64,000 nt of DNA from contig JAFTUG010000007.1 of assembly GCA_017466365.1 (NCBI GenBank), positions 62,001 to 126,000 on the forward strand, written 5' to 3'. The stretch's first letter is position 1; each line of letters starts with the position of its first letter. Positions 16,488 through 25,744 of this stretch are shown one piece after another. The translations under genes were made by a program, and so were the position numbers. Below the pieces are notes generated by a model. That model did not search any database and was not told where the DNA came from. It was given only the letters and a program-made list of their open reading frames with translations. Source of the DNA: Clostridia bacterium (GTDB lineage Bacteria; Bacillota; Clostridia; Oscillospirales; Acutalibacteraceae).

Positions 16488-16531
16488 CATGATGAAGCAT
16501 TTTTGTTCGTAATTCAAATTTCTTTTTATCC

Positions 16532-16560
16532 TTGACGGCAAGCTGACATTTTGATATTAT
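16532..16560 (+). promoter_or_regulatory. Promoter of the FGGY kinase gene
   Basis: TTGACG (16532-16537) and TATTAT (16555-16560) with a 17-bp spacer, 34 bases before the start codon and divergent from the symporter promoter. Confidence 0.6.
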
Positions 16561-16593
16561 TAATATGTATATTATTTACAGGAGTGATTTTAT

Positions 16594-18177
16594 ATGGAAA
16601 ATATAAAGCTTGCAATTGAAAATGCACAAACCGCTCTCGGTATCGAATTCGGTTCAACAAGAATAAAGGCTGTTCTTATCGGCAAAAACCATGAGCCTCT
16701 TGCTTCGGGAAGCTTTGACTGGGAAAACAGCTACGATAACGGAGTATGGACTTATCCCCTCGACCAAGTTTGGGAGGGTCTTCAGGGCGCATTTGCAAAG
16801 CTCAAGGCAAACGTTCTTGAAAAATACGGAGTTAAACTCACATCTGTCGGTGCACTCGGTATCAGCGGCATGATGCACGGCTATCTTGCATTTGATAAAG
16901 ACGGAAATCTCCTTGCTCCTTTCAGAACATGGAGAAACACCATAACCGCCAAAGCCGCCGAAGAACTCAGCGCACTTTTTGATTTCAACATTCCCCAGCG
17001 TTGGAGCATTGCTCACCTTTATCAGGCAATTCTCAACGGCGAAGAACATGTTAAGGATGTTGACTTTATTGCAACTCTTGCAGCTTATGTTCATTGGAAA
17101 TTAACGGGCAACAAGGTTATCGGCGTTGGCGAGGCATCGGGCATGTTCCCAATTGACAGCGAAACAAATGATTACGATAAGAAGATGCTTGCTCTTTTCT
17201 CTGAAAAGGTTGCACAGTTCCCCTGGAACATAGAAAATATTCTTCCCAAGGTACTCGTTGCAGGCGAAAACGCAGGCACTCTTACCCAAGAGGGCGCACT
17301 TCTTCTTGACCCCACAGGCGAATTCAAAGCAGGCATTCCCCTCTGTCCTCCCGAAGGCGATGCAGGTACAGGCATGGTTGCAACAAACTCCGTTGCCGTA
17401 AAAACAGGTAATGTTTCCGCAGGCACATCCATATTCCTTATGGTTGTTCTTGAAAAAGCACTTTCAAAGCTCTATCCCGAAATAGACATGGTTACAACCC
17501 CTGCAGGCAAGCCCGTTGCAATGGTACACTGCAACAACTGCTCGGGCGAAATTGATGCATGGGCAGGAATGTTCACCTCCATGTGCAAGGCACTCGGAAT
17601 GGATATCAGCATTTATAATGTCCTCGACAAGATGTTTGAAAAAGCACTTGAAGGAGATAAGGACTGCGGCGGTCTTGTTGCTTATAACTATCTTTCAGGC
17701 GAAGTTATCACAGGTCTTGACAGCGGCAAGCCCCTGTTCTTCAGAGGCCCCGACAGCAAATTCACCCTTGAAAACTTTGCAAGAGTTCAGCTTTCATCCG
17801 CCGCTGCAACGTTGAGCATCGGCATGGAAATTCTCGCTGATGAAGATGTTAAGATTGACCGCATTCTCGGTCACGGCGGCTATTTCAAGGCTCCCGTTGC
17901 AGGTCAGAAAATCATGGGCGCAGCACTCAACGCACCCGTTTCGGTTATGAAAACTGCAGGCGAAGGCGGCCCCTGGGGCGTTGCAATCCTTGCCGAATAT
18001 ATGGTAAGCAAGGCTGAAAACGAAACTCTTGACGAATATCTTGAAAACAAGGTATTTGCCGGTCAGGATTCAACCGAAATCAAGCCCGACGCAGAAGATA
18101 TCGAAGGCTTCAAGGCATTCCTTGAAAACTACAAGAAAGGTCTTGCTGCAGAAAAGGCTGCTGTTGATGCTTTTTAA
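16594..18177 (+). CDS. FGGY-family carbohydrate kinase
   Basis: 527 residues, the usual size for xylulokinase/ribulokinase-type FGGY enzymes. The phosphate-1 motif is [15 protein letters not shown] near the N-terminus. A second ATP-site segment reads [20 protein letters not shown], and the adenosine motif is [20 protein letters not shown] in the last quarter. The family phosphorylates polyols or ketoses; the substrate cannot be read from sequence. It is divergent from the GPH symporter with both promoters in a 170-bp gap, so shared regulation is plausible. ATG follows CAGGAGTGATTTTAT. Confidence 0.85.
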   Translation: MENIKLAIENAQTALGIEFGSTRIKAVLIGKNHEPLASGSFDWENSYDNGVWTYPLDQVWEGLQGAFAKLKANVLEKYGVKLTSVGALGISGMMHGYLAFDKDGNLLAPFRTWRNTITAKAAEELSALFDFNIPQRWSIAHLYQAILNGEEHVKDVDFIATLAAYVHWKLTGNKVIGVGEASGMFPIDSETNDYDKKMLALFSEKVAQFPWNIENILPKVLVAGENAGTLTQEGALLLDPTGEFKAGIPLCPPEGDAGTGMVATNSVAVKTGNVSAGTSIFLMVVLEKALSKLYPEIDMVTTPAGKPVAMVHCNNCSGEIDAWAGMFTSMCKALGMDISIYNVLDKMFEKALEGDKDCGGLVAYNYLSGEVITGLDSGKPLFFRGPDSKFTLENFARVQLSSAAATLSIGMEILADEDVKIDRILGHGGYFKAPVAGQKIMGAALNAPVSVMKTAGEGGPWGVAILAEYMVSKAENETLDEYLENKVFAGQDSTEIKPDAEDIEGFKAFLENYKKGLAAEKAAVDAF

Positions 18178-18189
18178 TCTCAAATTATG

Positions 18190-18218
18190 TTGACTTTTAT
18201 GAAATAACAGAGTATAAT
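18190..18218 (+). promoter_or_regulatory. Strong promoter in front of a hairpin leader
   Basis: TTGACT (18190-18195), 17-bp spacer, TATAAT (18213-18218). It begins 12 bases after the kinase stop codon. The predicted transcript starts just before a perfect 17-bp inverted repeat. Confidence 0.6.
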
Positions 18219-18224
18219 ATTGAT

Positions 18225-18343
18225 CGTTCACAACAAATAGAATAGTAATATTCTATTTGTTGTGAATTGTTATTTTGTGTGCCGTTTGCGGCATTAATCA
18301 GAATTTCATGGCAGAATCCGCATTTACGGATTCTGCTTTTTTA
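18225..18343 (+). ncRNA. Candidate structured leader or small RNA
   Basis: From the predicted start near 18225 the RNA would contain three hairpins: a perfect 17-bp stem (18227-18243 with 18250-18266, 6-nt loop), a short GCCG-TTTG-CGGC hairpin at about 18281-18292, and the terminator at 18311-18343. The unit is about 120 nt with its own promoter and terminator. It sits 70 bases before the ArsB/NhaD-type permease gene. It could be an attenuator/riboswitch for that ion-transport gene or an independent small RNA. No known riboswitch class was recognised. Confidence 0.45.
18311..18343 (+). terminator. Intrinsic terminator of the hairpin leader
   Basis: Perfect 10-bp stem GCAGAATCCG/CGGATTCTGC, 6-nt loop, T-run. 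TTTACGGATT from the 3' arm recurs at 18359-18368, which could allow alternative pairing. Confidence 0.9.
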
Positions 18344-18414
18344 GTGTAAATTATTCGTTTTACGGATTGATTTCGCTGTTGTGCAGACTCAAAAAATACA
18401 TAGGAGAAAAAGAT

Positions 18415-19788
18415 ATGAGTCAGATCACAATCACAGCTCTGGTAATCTTTGCCGTCACTTATATCTTGATGATGGCATTCCAAAAAATCAGACCCTATGC
18501 CGCAGTCGGCGGCGCACTTGTATTCGTTGCCCTCGGTATTATTCAGGCTGTAAACCCCACTCTTTTCGGTGCAGACTTCTTTAACGTAGGCGATGCAACC
18601 TACAACTACGGAATTATGCAGGCACTCGGCGAAATCGACTGGAACGTTGTTATGATGATAGCGGGTACAATGGGCACGGTTTATCTTTTCATTGAATCAA
18701 AGATGCCGCAGCTTATGTCAGACGTTCTTATTTCAAAAATGCCCAATGTTAAATGGGCTGTTGTTGCACTTTCACTCTTTGCAGGCATTGTTTCCGCATT
18801 TGTTGATAACGTTGCAACCGTTCTTATGATTGCACCCGTTGCCCTTGCTTTCTGCAAAAAGGTTAATATTTCACCCGTTCCGTCAATCATCTGCATTGCA
18901 GTTTCATCAAATCTTCAGGGTGCGGCAACACTTGTTGGCGATACTACCTCAATTCTTCTTGCAAAACAAGCAAACCTTGACTTTTCCGATTTCTTTGTTG
19001 ACAGCGGCAAGACCGGTATGTTCTGGGTTGTTCAGGCAGGCGCTATAGTCAGCGCTATTATCATTCTTTTAATGTTCAGAAAAGAAACAACCAAAATTGA
19101 GTTCAACAGCAGAACAAAGGTTGAGGACAAATTCCCGACCTTCTTGCTTCTCGGAACGGTTATCACTCTTATTGCTGTTTCATTTATTCCTTACAAAGAC
19201 GGTGCTGCTCCCGGTCAGTTCTATAAGCCCGATGTCTCAAACGGTATTATCTGCCTTGCATTCTTTGCCCTCGGCATACTCCGTGAGCTTATAGTAAAAA
19301 AGAATGTTGAAATCGTTAAGCAGGCATTCAAAGAAATTGACTACTACACTATCGTTCTTCTCGTTGGTCTTTTCGTTGTTATCGGCGGTGTTAAGAGTGC
19401 AGGAGTTATCGATGTTATCGGTTCTGCAATCGCAAAGCTCGGTTCGGGTTCACCTTTCATCGTATTCACGATTATCGTTTGGATGTCCGTTATTCTTTCG
19501 GCATTCATTGACAACATCCCCTATACCGCAACCATGCTTTCAATCGTTCCCGTTATTGCAATGGATATCGGTGTTGAACCCAAGCTTCTCTATTACGGTC
19601 TGCTTTGCGGCGCAACACTCGGCGGCAACCTTACACCCATCGGTGCAAGCGCAAATATTGCAGGTATCGGTATTCTTCGCAAGGAAGGTCACGAGGTTAA
19701 AGCAACAACCTTTATGAAATACGGTGTTCCCTTCACTCTTGCAGCTGTTATTACAGGTTATCTTCTTCTTTGGGCAATCTGGGGTTAA
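18415..19788 (+). CDS. ArsB/NhaD-superfamily ion permease (SLC13/Na+:H+ antiporter type)
   Basis: 457 residues from ATG at 18415 (TAGGAGAAAAAGAT upstream). About 11-12 membrane segments. Two related halves each carry a re-entrant motif: FVDNVATVLMIAPVALAF in the first, AFIDNIPYTATMLSIVPVIA in the second, followed by LTPIGASANIAGIG. These are hallmarks of the ArsB/NhaD and DASS permease superfamily; candidates are Na+/H+ antiport or anion transport, which sequence alone does not separate. It is monocistronic, preceded by the hairpin leader at 18225-18343 and followed by a terminator. Confidence 0.85.
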   Translation: MSQITITALVIFAVTYILMMAFQKIRPYAAVGGALVFVALGIIQAVNPTLFGADFFNVGDATYNYGIMQALGEIDWNVVMMIAGTMGTVYLFIESKMPQLMSDVLISKMPNVKWAVVALSLFAGIVSAFVDNVATVLMIAPVALAFCKKVNISPVPSIICIAVSSNLQGAATLVGDTTSILLAKQANLDFSDFFVDSGKTGMFWVVQAGAIVSAIIILLMFRKETTKIEFNSRTKVEDKFPTFLLLGTVITLIAVSFIPYKDGAAPGQFYKPDVSNGIICLAFFALGILRELIVKKNVEIVKQAFKEIDYYTIVLLVGLFVVIGGVKSAGVIDVIGSAIAKLGSGSPFIVFTIIVWMSVILSAFIDNIPYTATMLSIVPVIAMDIGVEPKLLYYGLLCGATLGGNLTPIGASANIAGIGILRKEGHEVKATTFMKYGVPFTLAAVITGYLLLWAIWG

Positions 19789-19796
19789 AAATTTTT

Positions 19797-19826
19797 CGGA
19801 GCAGGCAAATTGCCTGCTCTTTTTCA
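19797..19826 (+). terminator. Terminator of the permease gene
   Basis: GAGCAGGC and GCCTGCTC arms with a short AT loop followed by TTTTTC. Confidence 0.88.
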
Positions 19827-19827
19827 C

Positions 19828-19881
19828 TTGACAATATCGATATTCGATGTTAATATAAAACTGTGATTATCGATATTCGAT
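19828..19881 (+). promoter_or_regulatory. padR promoter with two operator copies
   Basis: TTGACA (19828-19833), 17-bp spacer, TAATAT (19851-19856). A perfect inverted repeat ATCGA-TAT-TCGAT occurs twice, at 19836-19848 (inside the spacer) and 19869-19881 (just after the start point), 33 bp apart. This is a good candidate for autoregulation by the PadR protein encoded next. Confidence 0.75.
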
Positions 19882-19899
19882 AAAAGGTGGTGAAATGAA

Positions 19900-20220
19900 T
19901 TGCCGAGAGTCAAATTTCAAACGCTGACAGAGCAGATGTTTTATATTCTGATATGTCTCAAAGACGAATGCTGCGGAACGGATATTATGGAAAAAGTCCG
20001 TGAAATAACAGACGGAAGAATAGTTATCGGTCCGGGCACACTGTATAACCTTCTTGAGCAATTCGTTTATGAAGAAATAATCTGCGAAACAAAAGTTGAG
20101 GGCAGAAAAAGAAGCTATATCCTGACGGAAAAGGGAAAAGAAACCCTTGAAAATGAATATAGCCGAATAAAAAAACAAGCGGATGACTACAGACGATTAT
20201 TTGAGGAGGAGAAACGATGA
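19900..20220 (+). CDS. PadR-family transcriptional regulator
   Basis: 106 residues with a winged helix (TLTEQMFYILICLKDECCGT, GPGTLYNLLEQFVYEEIICE, RSYILTEKGKETLENE), typical of short PadR proteins. The start is TTG at 19900, behind AGGTGGTG; the ATG five bases earlier is out of frame and stops quickly. PadR proteins are homodimeric repressors released by ligands or stress. The stop overlaps the DUF2812 gene (ATGA), a common pairing in Firmicutes where the regulator controls its membrane partner. Confidence 0.92.
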   Translation: MPRVKFQTLTEQMFYILICLKDECCGTDIMEKVREITDGRIVIGPGTLYNLLEQFVYEEIICETKVEGRKRSYILTEKGKETLENEYSRIKKQADDYRRLFEEEKR

Positions 20221-21569
20221 AAGAAACAAAACGACGCATTGAGTTCTTTTCGCTTTATGACCACACAAATATCGAAAAACACCTTGAGAAAATGGCGGCA
20301 AAAGGCTGGCTGATTGAAAATATCGGTTCAACGTTCTGGAAATACAAAAAAATCGAACCGCAGAAGCTTCGTTTTTCAGTTGTTTATTATCCGAAAAAAG
20401 TTAACGAGGGTGTAATCGTTTCAGCCGACAGACAGAATTTTATTGATATATGTTCATCGGGCGGATGGGCATATGTTATAAACTATGGTCAGATGCACAT
20501 ATTCTGCACCAATGACGAAAACACTCCCCCGATTGAAACCGACCCCGAAATTCAGATTGAATGCATACATAAATTTGCCAAAAGCGATATTATAACCAAC
20601 AACCTTGTTACCATCGGATGCTGCATCTTCTTGATTGCCTTCTGGGGATATCAAATGCTGAAAGAACCCGTGGTTATAATTACCGATGAATTTTGCAAAG
20701 TATGGTACACACCGTTCTTTATTGCTTTTTCAATTTATAACATATTCAGCTATTTATTATGGTACAGAAAAGCAAAAGCTTATGCAGAAAACGGTGAATT
20801 TACAGAAACGAAAAGAATATTCAATATCAACATTCTGTTTTGGTTACCTGTTTATTGGTTCAGCATCACGCTCGAAATTTTCACTCTCATAAGATTCAGA
20901 TATGTGTTATTTATACTCGGTCTGATTGCTGCTGCAATTCTGCTTTATAAACTGTTCAAGGCATTAAGAAAAGCTATCGGAAATTCTTCAAAACTCAAGG
21001 ATGAAACAAAGCAACTGTTAAAAGGTTTTCTTGCAGTTTATCTTGTCGTTGGTTATATTGCCGCAGGAATTTTTGCTTTTACTCTCATTCCGAAGCCTTA
21101 TGAAAAGGTTGAAATCAGAAGCGAAATCACAGGCGAAACATATACCGTTTATCACGATGAAGGGGCACCTCTTGATATTTCCGAATTCATCGATATAGAA
21201 GATAAAACAGTTTCCCGTGAAAAATCTGTTGACGAAGCAATTCTATTAAAACAAACGGAATGGACAGTTTATTCTGTTAATGAAGAAGAATACAACAAAA
21301 TCAGATACACCATAACCGACGTGCGCTTCACTCTGATTCTTGAAAAATGCAAGAATGAGCTGATTTATGACCAATACATATTTGGTTATAAAAAGCTTGA
21401 TATCAATTCCGAATATGAAATATATCAAGCTGCCATCGATTCGGAACGTTGGTCGAATACTTTTGTTTTCAGCAACGGCAACAGAATAGCAGAGATTTAT
21501 TTCAATTGGGAGCCTTCCGAAGAAGAGTTGCTCTGCGCTGCAGAAAAACTGATGAACGCAGATGTATAA
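20217..21569 (+). CDS. DUF2812 membrane protein
   Basis: 450 residues. The N-terminal DUF2812 domain (RRIEFFSLYDHTNIEKHLEK, AAKGWLIENIGSTFWKYKK) precedes at least four membrane helices (near 130-150, 163-180, 200-245, 275-295) and a C-terminal extracytoplasmic or soluble domain of about 150 residues (KTEWTVYSVNEEEYN-like region to the end). Biochemical function is not established for the family. It is co-translated with padR and ends in a terminator. Confidence 0.85.
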   Translation: MKETKRRIEFFSLYDHTNIEKHLEKMAAKGWLIENIGSTFWKYKKIEPQKLRFSVVYYPKKVNEGVIVSADRQNFIDICSSGGWAYVINYGQMHIFCTNDENTPPIETDPEIQIECIHKFAKSDIITNNLVTIGCCIFLIAFWGYQMLKEPVVIITDEFCKVWYTPFFIAFSIYNIFSYLLWYRKAKAYAENGEFTETKRIFNINILFWLPVYWFSITLEIFTLIRFRYVLFILGLIAAAILLYKLFKALRKAIGNSSKLKDETKQLLKGFLAVYLVVGYIAAGIFAFTLIPKPYEKVEIRSEITGETYTVYHDEGAPLDISEFIDIEDKTVSREKSVDEAILLKQTEWTVYSVNEEEYNKIRYTITDVRFTLILEKCKNELIYDQYIFGYKKLDINSEYEIYQAAIDSERWSNTFVFSNGNRIAEIYFNWEPSEEELLCAAEKLMNADV

Positions 21570-21572
21570 CAA

Positions 21573-21601
21573 AAGAGAGGTTGGAAAATCCAACCTCTTT
21601 C
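21573..21601 (+). terminator. Terminator of the padR-DUF2812 operon
   Basis: GAGGTTGG and CCAACCTC arms with an AAAAT loop, followed by TTTCTC. Confidence 0.75.
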
Positions 21602-21817
21602 TCATTTTATTTTATAATATGTTATTCCGCTTACAACCAGAGAAACAACACCGGATATTGCCGATTTCAAAAACCACAGTTTTTTGAGGTTTTCAACAAA
21701 ATAAACCTCTGGCGGTGCAGAAAGCTTTATCTGTGCTCCGGGAAAATATGAAATCATAAGATATACGGCAGCAAAGCAAAAAACGAGCACAGCAACATAA
21801 ATAACTATCCTTTTCAC
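21602..21817 (-). CDS. 71-residue membrane protein, unknown
   Basis: Two hydrophobic segments (MKRIVIYVAVLVFCFAAVYL and a second near LKSAISGVVSLVVSGITYY) separated by a proline-containing loop. The start is GTG at 21817, nine bases after AAAGGAG. Convergent with the DUF2812 operon. No family recognised. Confidence 0.55.
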   Translation of the reverse strand: MKRIVIYVAVLVFCFAAVYLMISYFPGAQIKLSAPPEVYFVENLKKLWFLKSAISGVVSLVVSGITYYKIK

Positions 21818-21884
21818 TTTAAACAGCTCCTTTCAAACATTATTCGCTGAAAAGAGCAAAAGCACTCACTCCAAATTATAGTGC

Positions 21885-21945
21885 ATTGGCTTCTCCTTAA
21901 GGAGAAGCTGTCACGGAGTGATTGATGAGGTGGTTGCAAAGCAAC
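21885..21945. repeat. Interspersed palindromic repeat (REP/MITE-like)
   Basis: Contains a perfect 20-bp palindrome GCTTCTCCTTAAGGAGAAGC (21889-21908) followed by TGTCACGGAGTGATTGATGA. Elements of this style (a CTCCTTAAGGAG core then a GTCAC...GTGA arm and GATGAGGTG) are scattered through many Oscillospirales genomes; that statement is from memory and not checked. Only one copy is seen here. Confidence 0.55.
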
Positions 21946-21982
21946 AAAAATTATTATTTTACACCTCAAGAGAAAGGCTTAT

Positions 21983-22012
21983 GAAAAAATCCCGCATCTT
22001 TGGATGCGGGAT
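21983..22012 (-). terminator. Terminator of ftsZ and the dcw cluster
   Basis: Stem ATCCCGCATC/GATGCGGGAT with a 4-nt loop and T-run on the minus strand. Confidence 0.92.
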
Positions 22013-22025
22013 TGATTCTTATTTA

Positions 22026-23306
22026 TTACTGGTTGTCCTTGCCCTTGATTATGTCATTAATCATAATATAGAACTGGTCATCCTCAAAGCCGTTATCATT
22101 AGCCTTGGGAGCTTCTGCTGCAGGAGCTTCCTTAACTTCGTTCACTGCTGAACCGAAATGGGGAATGCTGGGTGCGCCTGCGGGTGCAGAGGGAGCAGCG
22201 GGTGCTGCTGCGGGAGCTGCAGGTGCTGCTTTGGGAGCAACAGAAGCTGCAGCAGGAGCAACGGGTGCTGCTGCGGGTGCTTTAGCTGCTGTGTAGAAGG
22301 GGTTTGCGGGAGCAGCGGGTGCTGCTGCCTTGGGAGCTTCCTGTTGGGGCTTTGAATCAAAGCCTGTTGCGATAACAGTAATAACCATTTCATCGTCAAG
22401 GTCGGGATCAAATGCGATACCCCATGTGATGTTGGCATCTTCATGTGCCTTGGCGGTGATGATTTCTGCTGCATTTTCAACATCTTCAAGGTCAACATCG
22501 TCAGAAGCGGTAATGCTTATGATAACGCCCTTTGCGCCTGCGATTGATGTTTCAAGAAGCGGGCTGGAAACCGCTGCGTTTGCTGCTGTTTCTGCCTTGT
22601 CCTTGCCCTTTGCTCTGCCTACGCCCATGTGAGCATAGCCAGCATCCTTCATAACGCTTGTTACGTCTGCAAAGTCAAGGTTAATGAAGCCGGGAACCTT
22701 AATAAGCTCCGAAATGCTCTTAACGCCCTGAAGAAGAACTTCGTCTGCCTCTGCGAATGCTTCAGCGATAGTCTTCTTTCTGTCATCAATAGCACGAAGT
22801 CTGTCGTTGGGAATAACGATAAGGCTGTCAACATGCTCTGCAAGCTTTGCGATACCATCCTGTGCAAGAAGCATTCTTCTGCGGCCTTCAAACTTGAAGG
22901 GCTTTGTTACAACGCCGATGGTAAGGCAGCCCATATCCTTTGCAACCTGTGCAATAACGGGAGCTGCGCCTGTACCTGTGCCGCCGCCCATGCCGGTTGT
23001 GATGAATACCATATCTGTGCCCTTAAGAGCATCAGCAATGGAATCTCTGCTTTCTTCTGCAGCTTTTGCGCCGATTTCAGGCTTACCGCCTGCGCCCTGA
23101 CCGTGAGTTGATTTTTCGCCGATCTGGATTTTATGAGTAGCCTTGGAGTGAACAAGAACCTGCTTGTCTGTATTAACGGCGATAAATTCTGCGCCGAGAA
23201 CGCCTGAAGTTATCATTCTGTTAACGGCGTTACCGCCGCCGCCGCCGACACCGATTACCTTTATCTGAACCGCACTCTCAAAATCATTATCAATTTCAAA
23301 TGCCAT
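22026..23306 (-). CDS. ftsZ: Cell division protein FtsZ
   Basis: 426 residues. The tubulin signature [11 protein letters not shown] and the N-terminal [14 protein letters not shown] identify FtsZ, the GTPase that forms the division ring. The core ends near residue 320. It is followed by an Ala/Pro-rich linker of about 80 residues with repeated AAPAAP units, then PSIPHFG, which resembles the IPxF core of the usual FtsA/SepF-binding tail. About 40 further residues (to [18 protein letters not shown]) are not the standard C-terminal peptide. It is the last gene of the dcw cluster with its own promoter. Confidence 0.97.
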   Translation of the reverse strand: MAFEIDNDFESAVQIKVIGVGGGGGNAVNRMITSGVLGAEFIAVNTDKQVLVHSKATHKIQIGEKSTHGQGAGGKPEIGAKAAEESRDSIADALKGTDMVFITTGMGGGTGTGAAPVIAQVAKDMGCLTIGVVTKPFKFEGRRRMLLAQDGIAKLAEHVDSLIVIPNDRLRAIDDRKKTIAEAFAEADEVLLQGVKSISELIKVPGFINLDFADVTSVMKDAGYAHMGVGRAKGKDKAETAANAAVSSPLLETSIAGAKGVIISITASDDVDLEDVENAAEIITAKAHEDANITWGIAFDPDLDDEMVITVIATGFDSKPQQEAPKAAAPAAPANPFYTAAKAPAAAPVAPAAASVAPKAAPAAPAAAPAAPSAPAGAPSIPHFGSAVNEVKEAPAAEAPKANDNGFEDDQFYIMINDIIKGKDNQ

Positions 23307-23351
23307 TGGTATGACCCCCTGTAGTTTTATTTTTCCTTATAATACTGAATT

Positions 23352-23380
23352 ATATTACCATGTATTTGTAAAAAAAACAA
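23352..23380 (-). promoter_or_regulatory. Probable ftsZ promoter
   Basis: TTGTTT (23375-23380), 17-bp spacer, TAATAT (23352-23357) on the minus strand, in the 148-bp gap between ftsQ and ftsZ. Confidence 0.45.
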
Positions 23381-23454
23381 GAATAAATTAAAAAAATATT
23401 GCTAATTTAATGTTTTTTTTACAATTTATATATATTTTTCATTATATTTCCGTT

Positions 23455-24417
23455 TTATTCATCGTTTTCATCTGTTTCAGGCTCATTTACGCCTTCATCT
23501 TCGGCATTTTCCTCTTCGGATGCCTCGGGTGCGTAATTCTCAATATAATACATAACCTCGGGAACATCCTTCATATCCGAAGGATTGAAAACCGCTTCGG
23601 TAACAATCGACAAATCAATAGCGCCGAACTGGAAGGGGTCAATTGTATTCTCGCTGTTGATAACCTTGTTACCGAGCGAAAGCTTTGAAGGCAAATCCGA
23701 ACTGTTGCCGAGATTGAGAACGATTCTGCCCTGATAGATAAGATATATATCAGATGTATCCGCAACATTGATAAGATCAATATCTTCGGTTTTATTTTCG
23801 GTGATTGCTCCGGTTATTTCAAGAAGAAGATTGAGTGTTTCATCAACAAACTCATCTTTCTTTTCGCCCTCCTGAAGAACATCAAAGGCGGCGATTTCAC
23901 CTACATCCGCCTTATAAGGCACCGCACCGACTATAAGTGCAACATCATTCGGAAGCTTTCCTGAAATTTCAAGCACCTTGAGGTTGCCGTTTGTTATTGC
24001 ATAAAGCCCGTTTGACATACCGATTGCAAATGCCTTTTCGGTGGCTTCATATCTGATAATTATACCGTCGGGAAGCTTTTTTGTAAGCTTTACCTCATCG
24101 GTATAAGGAAGAAGCTTTTCTATTTTCTCCGCTGCTTCGTCAAGGTCTGCAAAAAGCAGATTTTTGCCCATAACTATACCGCTTGCGGAAATGATTTCCT
24201 CATTTGTATATACATCTGCACCCTCTACCGTAAAGGATTTAACCTTAAAAACGGTAAGGAGCAAAACAGGGCTGACTGCAACACATAAAACCAGTAAAAA
24301 ACCTATTGCCACAATCGCCTTTCTTATTCTTCTTTTTCTTTTGAGCTGCTTAATTCTTATCTGTCTTTCTTCGGGTGTTAATCTGCGCTCTGTCCCCTGC
24401 TGATTTTCTCTGTTCAT
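23455..24417 (-). CDS. ftsQ: Cell division protein FtsQ/DivIB
   Basis: 320 residues: a basic cytoplasmic N-terminus (residues 1-33), one membrane helix (about 34-57), a POTRA domain (VKSFTVEGADVYTNEEIISA to PDGIIIRYEATEKAFAI), then the beta domain and an acidic tail rich in Glu/Asp. This is the DivIB/FtsQ layout, a bitopic scaffold of the divisome. It lies 17 bases after murA and before ftsZ, its usual place in Firmicutes. Confidence 0.9.
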   Translation of the reverse strand: MNRENQQGTERRLTPEERQIRIKQLKRKRRIRKAIVAIGFLLVLCVAVSPVLLLTVFKVKSFTVEGADVYTNEEIISASGIVMGKNLLFADLDEAAEKIEKLLPYTDEVKLTKKLPDGIIIRYEATEKAFAIGMSNGLYAITNGNLKVLEISGKLPNDVALIVGAVPYKADVGEIAAFDVLQEGEKKDEFVDETLNLLLEITGAITENKTEDIDLINVADTSDIYLIYQGRIVLNLGNSSDLPSKLSLGNKVINSENTIDPFQFGAIDLSIVTEAVFNPSDMKDVPEVMYYIENYAPEASEEENAEDEGVNEPETDENDE

Positions 24418-24434
24418 TATTTATCCCGCCATTT

Positions 24435-25688
24435 TCATTCTCTTTTTATTTCTGCTCCGAGAGCCGAAAGGCTTTTTTCCAACGCCTCGCAGCCCCTGTC
24501 AATATGATGAATTTCATCCACAACCGTTTTACCGTCCGCTCCGAGAGCGGCAACCGCCAACGCACATCCTCCGCGCAAATCACTTGAAGATACATGTGCT
24601 CCGCGGAGCTTTTTTACGCCCTCTATAACGGCAACTCTGCCGTCCTCAACTCTTATGTCAGCACCCATTTTGATAAGCTCGGGCACATGTCTGAAACGAT
24701 TTTCAAATATTTTCTCGCTTATAATGCTTGTTCCCTTTGATTTTGCAAGCATTGCCATTATTATTGCCTGAGAGTCCGTAGGAAATCCCGGATATGGCAT
24801 TGTTCTTACGGATTTCACCCTCAAGAGCCTTTCCGGCGCTTTTATGATAAGCTCATTATTATTTACCGAAATTTCACAGCCCGTTGTTTCAAAAACAGGA
24901 ACAACAGGTGAAAGATGCTCCATGCAGACTCCATCAATTGCCGCAACGCCTCCTGCAGATGCAGCGCACGCCATAAACGTTGAAGCAACAATTCTGTCGG
25001 GAATAATCGTATGCTCCGCAGAGCGAAGCTTTTTTTGCGATTTTATTCTGATAACGCTTTGCCCTGCGCCGTAAATTTCAGCACCGCATGCCTTCAGAAA
25101 TTTTGCAAGGTCAACGATTTCGGGTTCTCTTGCAGCATTTGTGATAACGGTTTCTCCGCTTGCACCCATTGATGCAAGCATGATATTTTCAGTTGCGCCG
25201 ACACTCGGGAATGCAAGCGTTATATTTGCTGCGCAAAGACCGTCTGTTTCACATTGAAGCAAGCCGCCGCTTTCATTTATATAAGTGTTCATACTTCTTA
25301 ACGCCGATAAATGAAGGTCTATGGGACGAAGTCCTATTTCGCAGCCGCCCGGTGATGTAACACACGCCGCTCCGAAGCGGGCAAGCAAAGCCCCGAGAAA
25401 AACAATTGATGATCGCATCTCACGCATCAGCTTCTCGGGAATATCAAATCTGTTCGCACACGAGGCATCAACAATAACAGTATGCCCCTCCCGCTTAATC
25501 TTACAGCCGATATGCTCAAGTATTTTCAAAGCCGCCGTAACATCGGTCAAATCCGGGCAGTTATGTATAATGCTGATTCCGTTAACGGTTACGGCTGCAG
25601 AAAGAATGGGCAGCGCACTGTTTTTGGAGCCCTGCAGTGAAACCTTTCCGTCAAGCTTTTTACCGCCGCTTATAACTAATCTTTCCAT
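24435..25688 (-). CDS. murA: UDP-N-acetylglucosamine 1-carboxyvinyltransferase
   Basis: 417 residues from ATG at 25688 (GGAG eight bases upstream; a GTG at 25697 is too close to that site). MurA catalyses the first committed step of peptidoglycan synthesis by transferring enolpyruvate to UDP-GlcNAc. Key residues are visible: Lys22-Asn23 in QGSKNSALPIL, and Cys116 in SPGGCEIGLRPID, the cysteine that reacts with phosphoenolpyruvate and fosfomycin. Its position inside the dcw cluster between murG and ftsQ is common in clostridia. Confidence 0.96.
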   Translation of the reverse strand: MERLVISGGKKLDGKVSLQGSKNSALPILSAAVTVNGISIIHNCPDLTDVTAALKILEHIGCKIKREGHTVIVDASCANRFDIPEKLMREMRSSIVFLGALLARFGAACVTSPGGCEIGLRPIDLHLSALRSMNTYINESGGLLQCETDGLCAANITLAFPSVGATENIMLASMGASGETVITNAAREPEIVDLAKFLKACGAEIYGAGQSVIRIKSQKKLRSAEHTIIPDRIVASTFMACAASAGGVAAIDGVCMEHLSPVVPVFETTGCEISVNNNELIIKAPERLLRVKSVRTMPYPGFPTDSQAIIMAMLAKSKGTSIISEKIFENRFRHVPELIKMGADIRVEDGRVAVIEGVKKLRGAHVSSSDLRGGCALAVAALGADGKTVVDEIHHIDRGCEALEKSLSALGAEIKRE

Positions 25689-25744
25689 TACCCACACTCC
25701 TTTTGCTCTGTTCCCATATTATTCAAAGAGCGTGGATAATGTGA

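Noticed and set aside
22105..22355. Ala/Gly- and Cys-rich frames opposite the FtsZ linker
   Set aside because: They arise from the GCTGC-rich low-complexity linker on the other strand.
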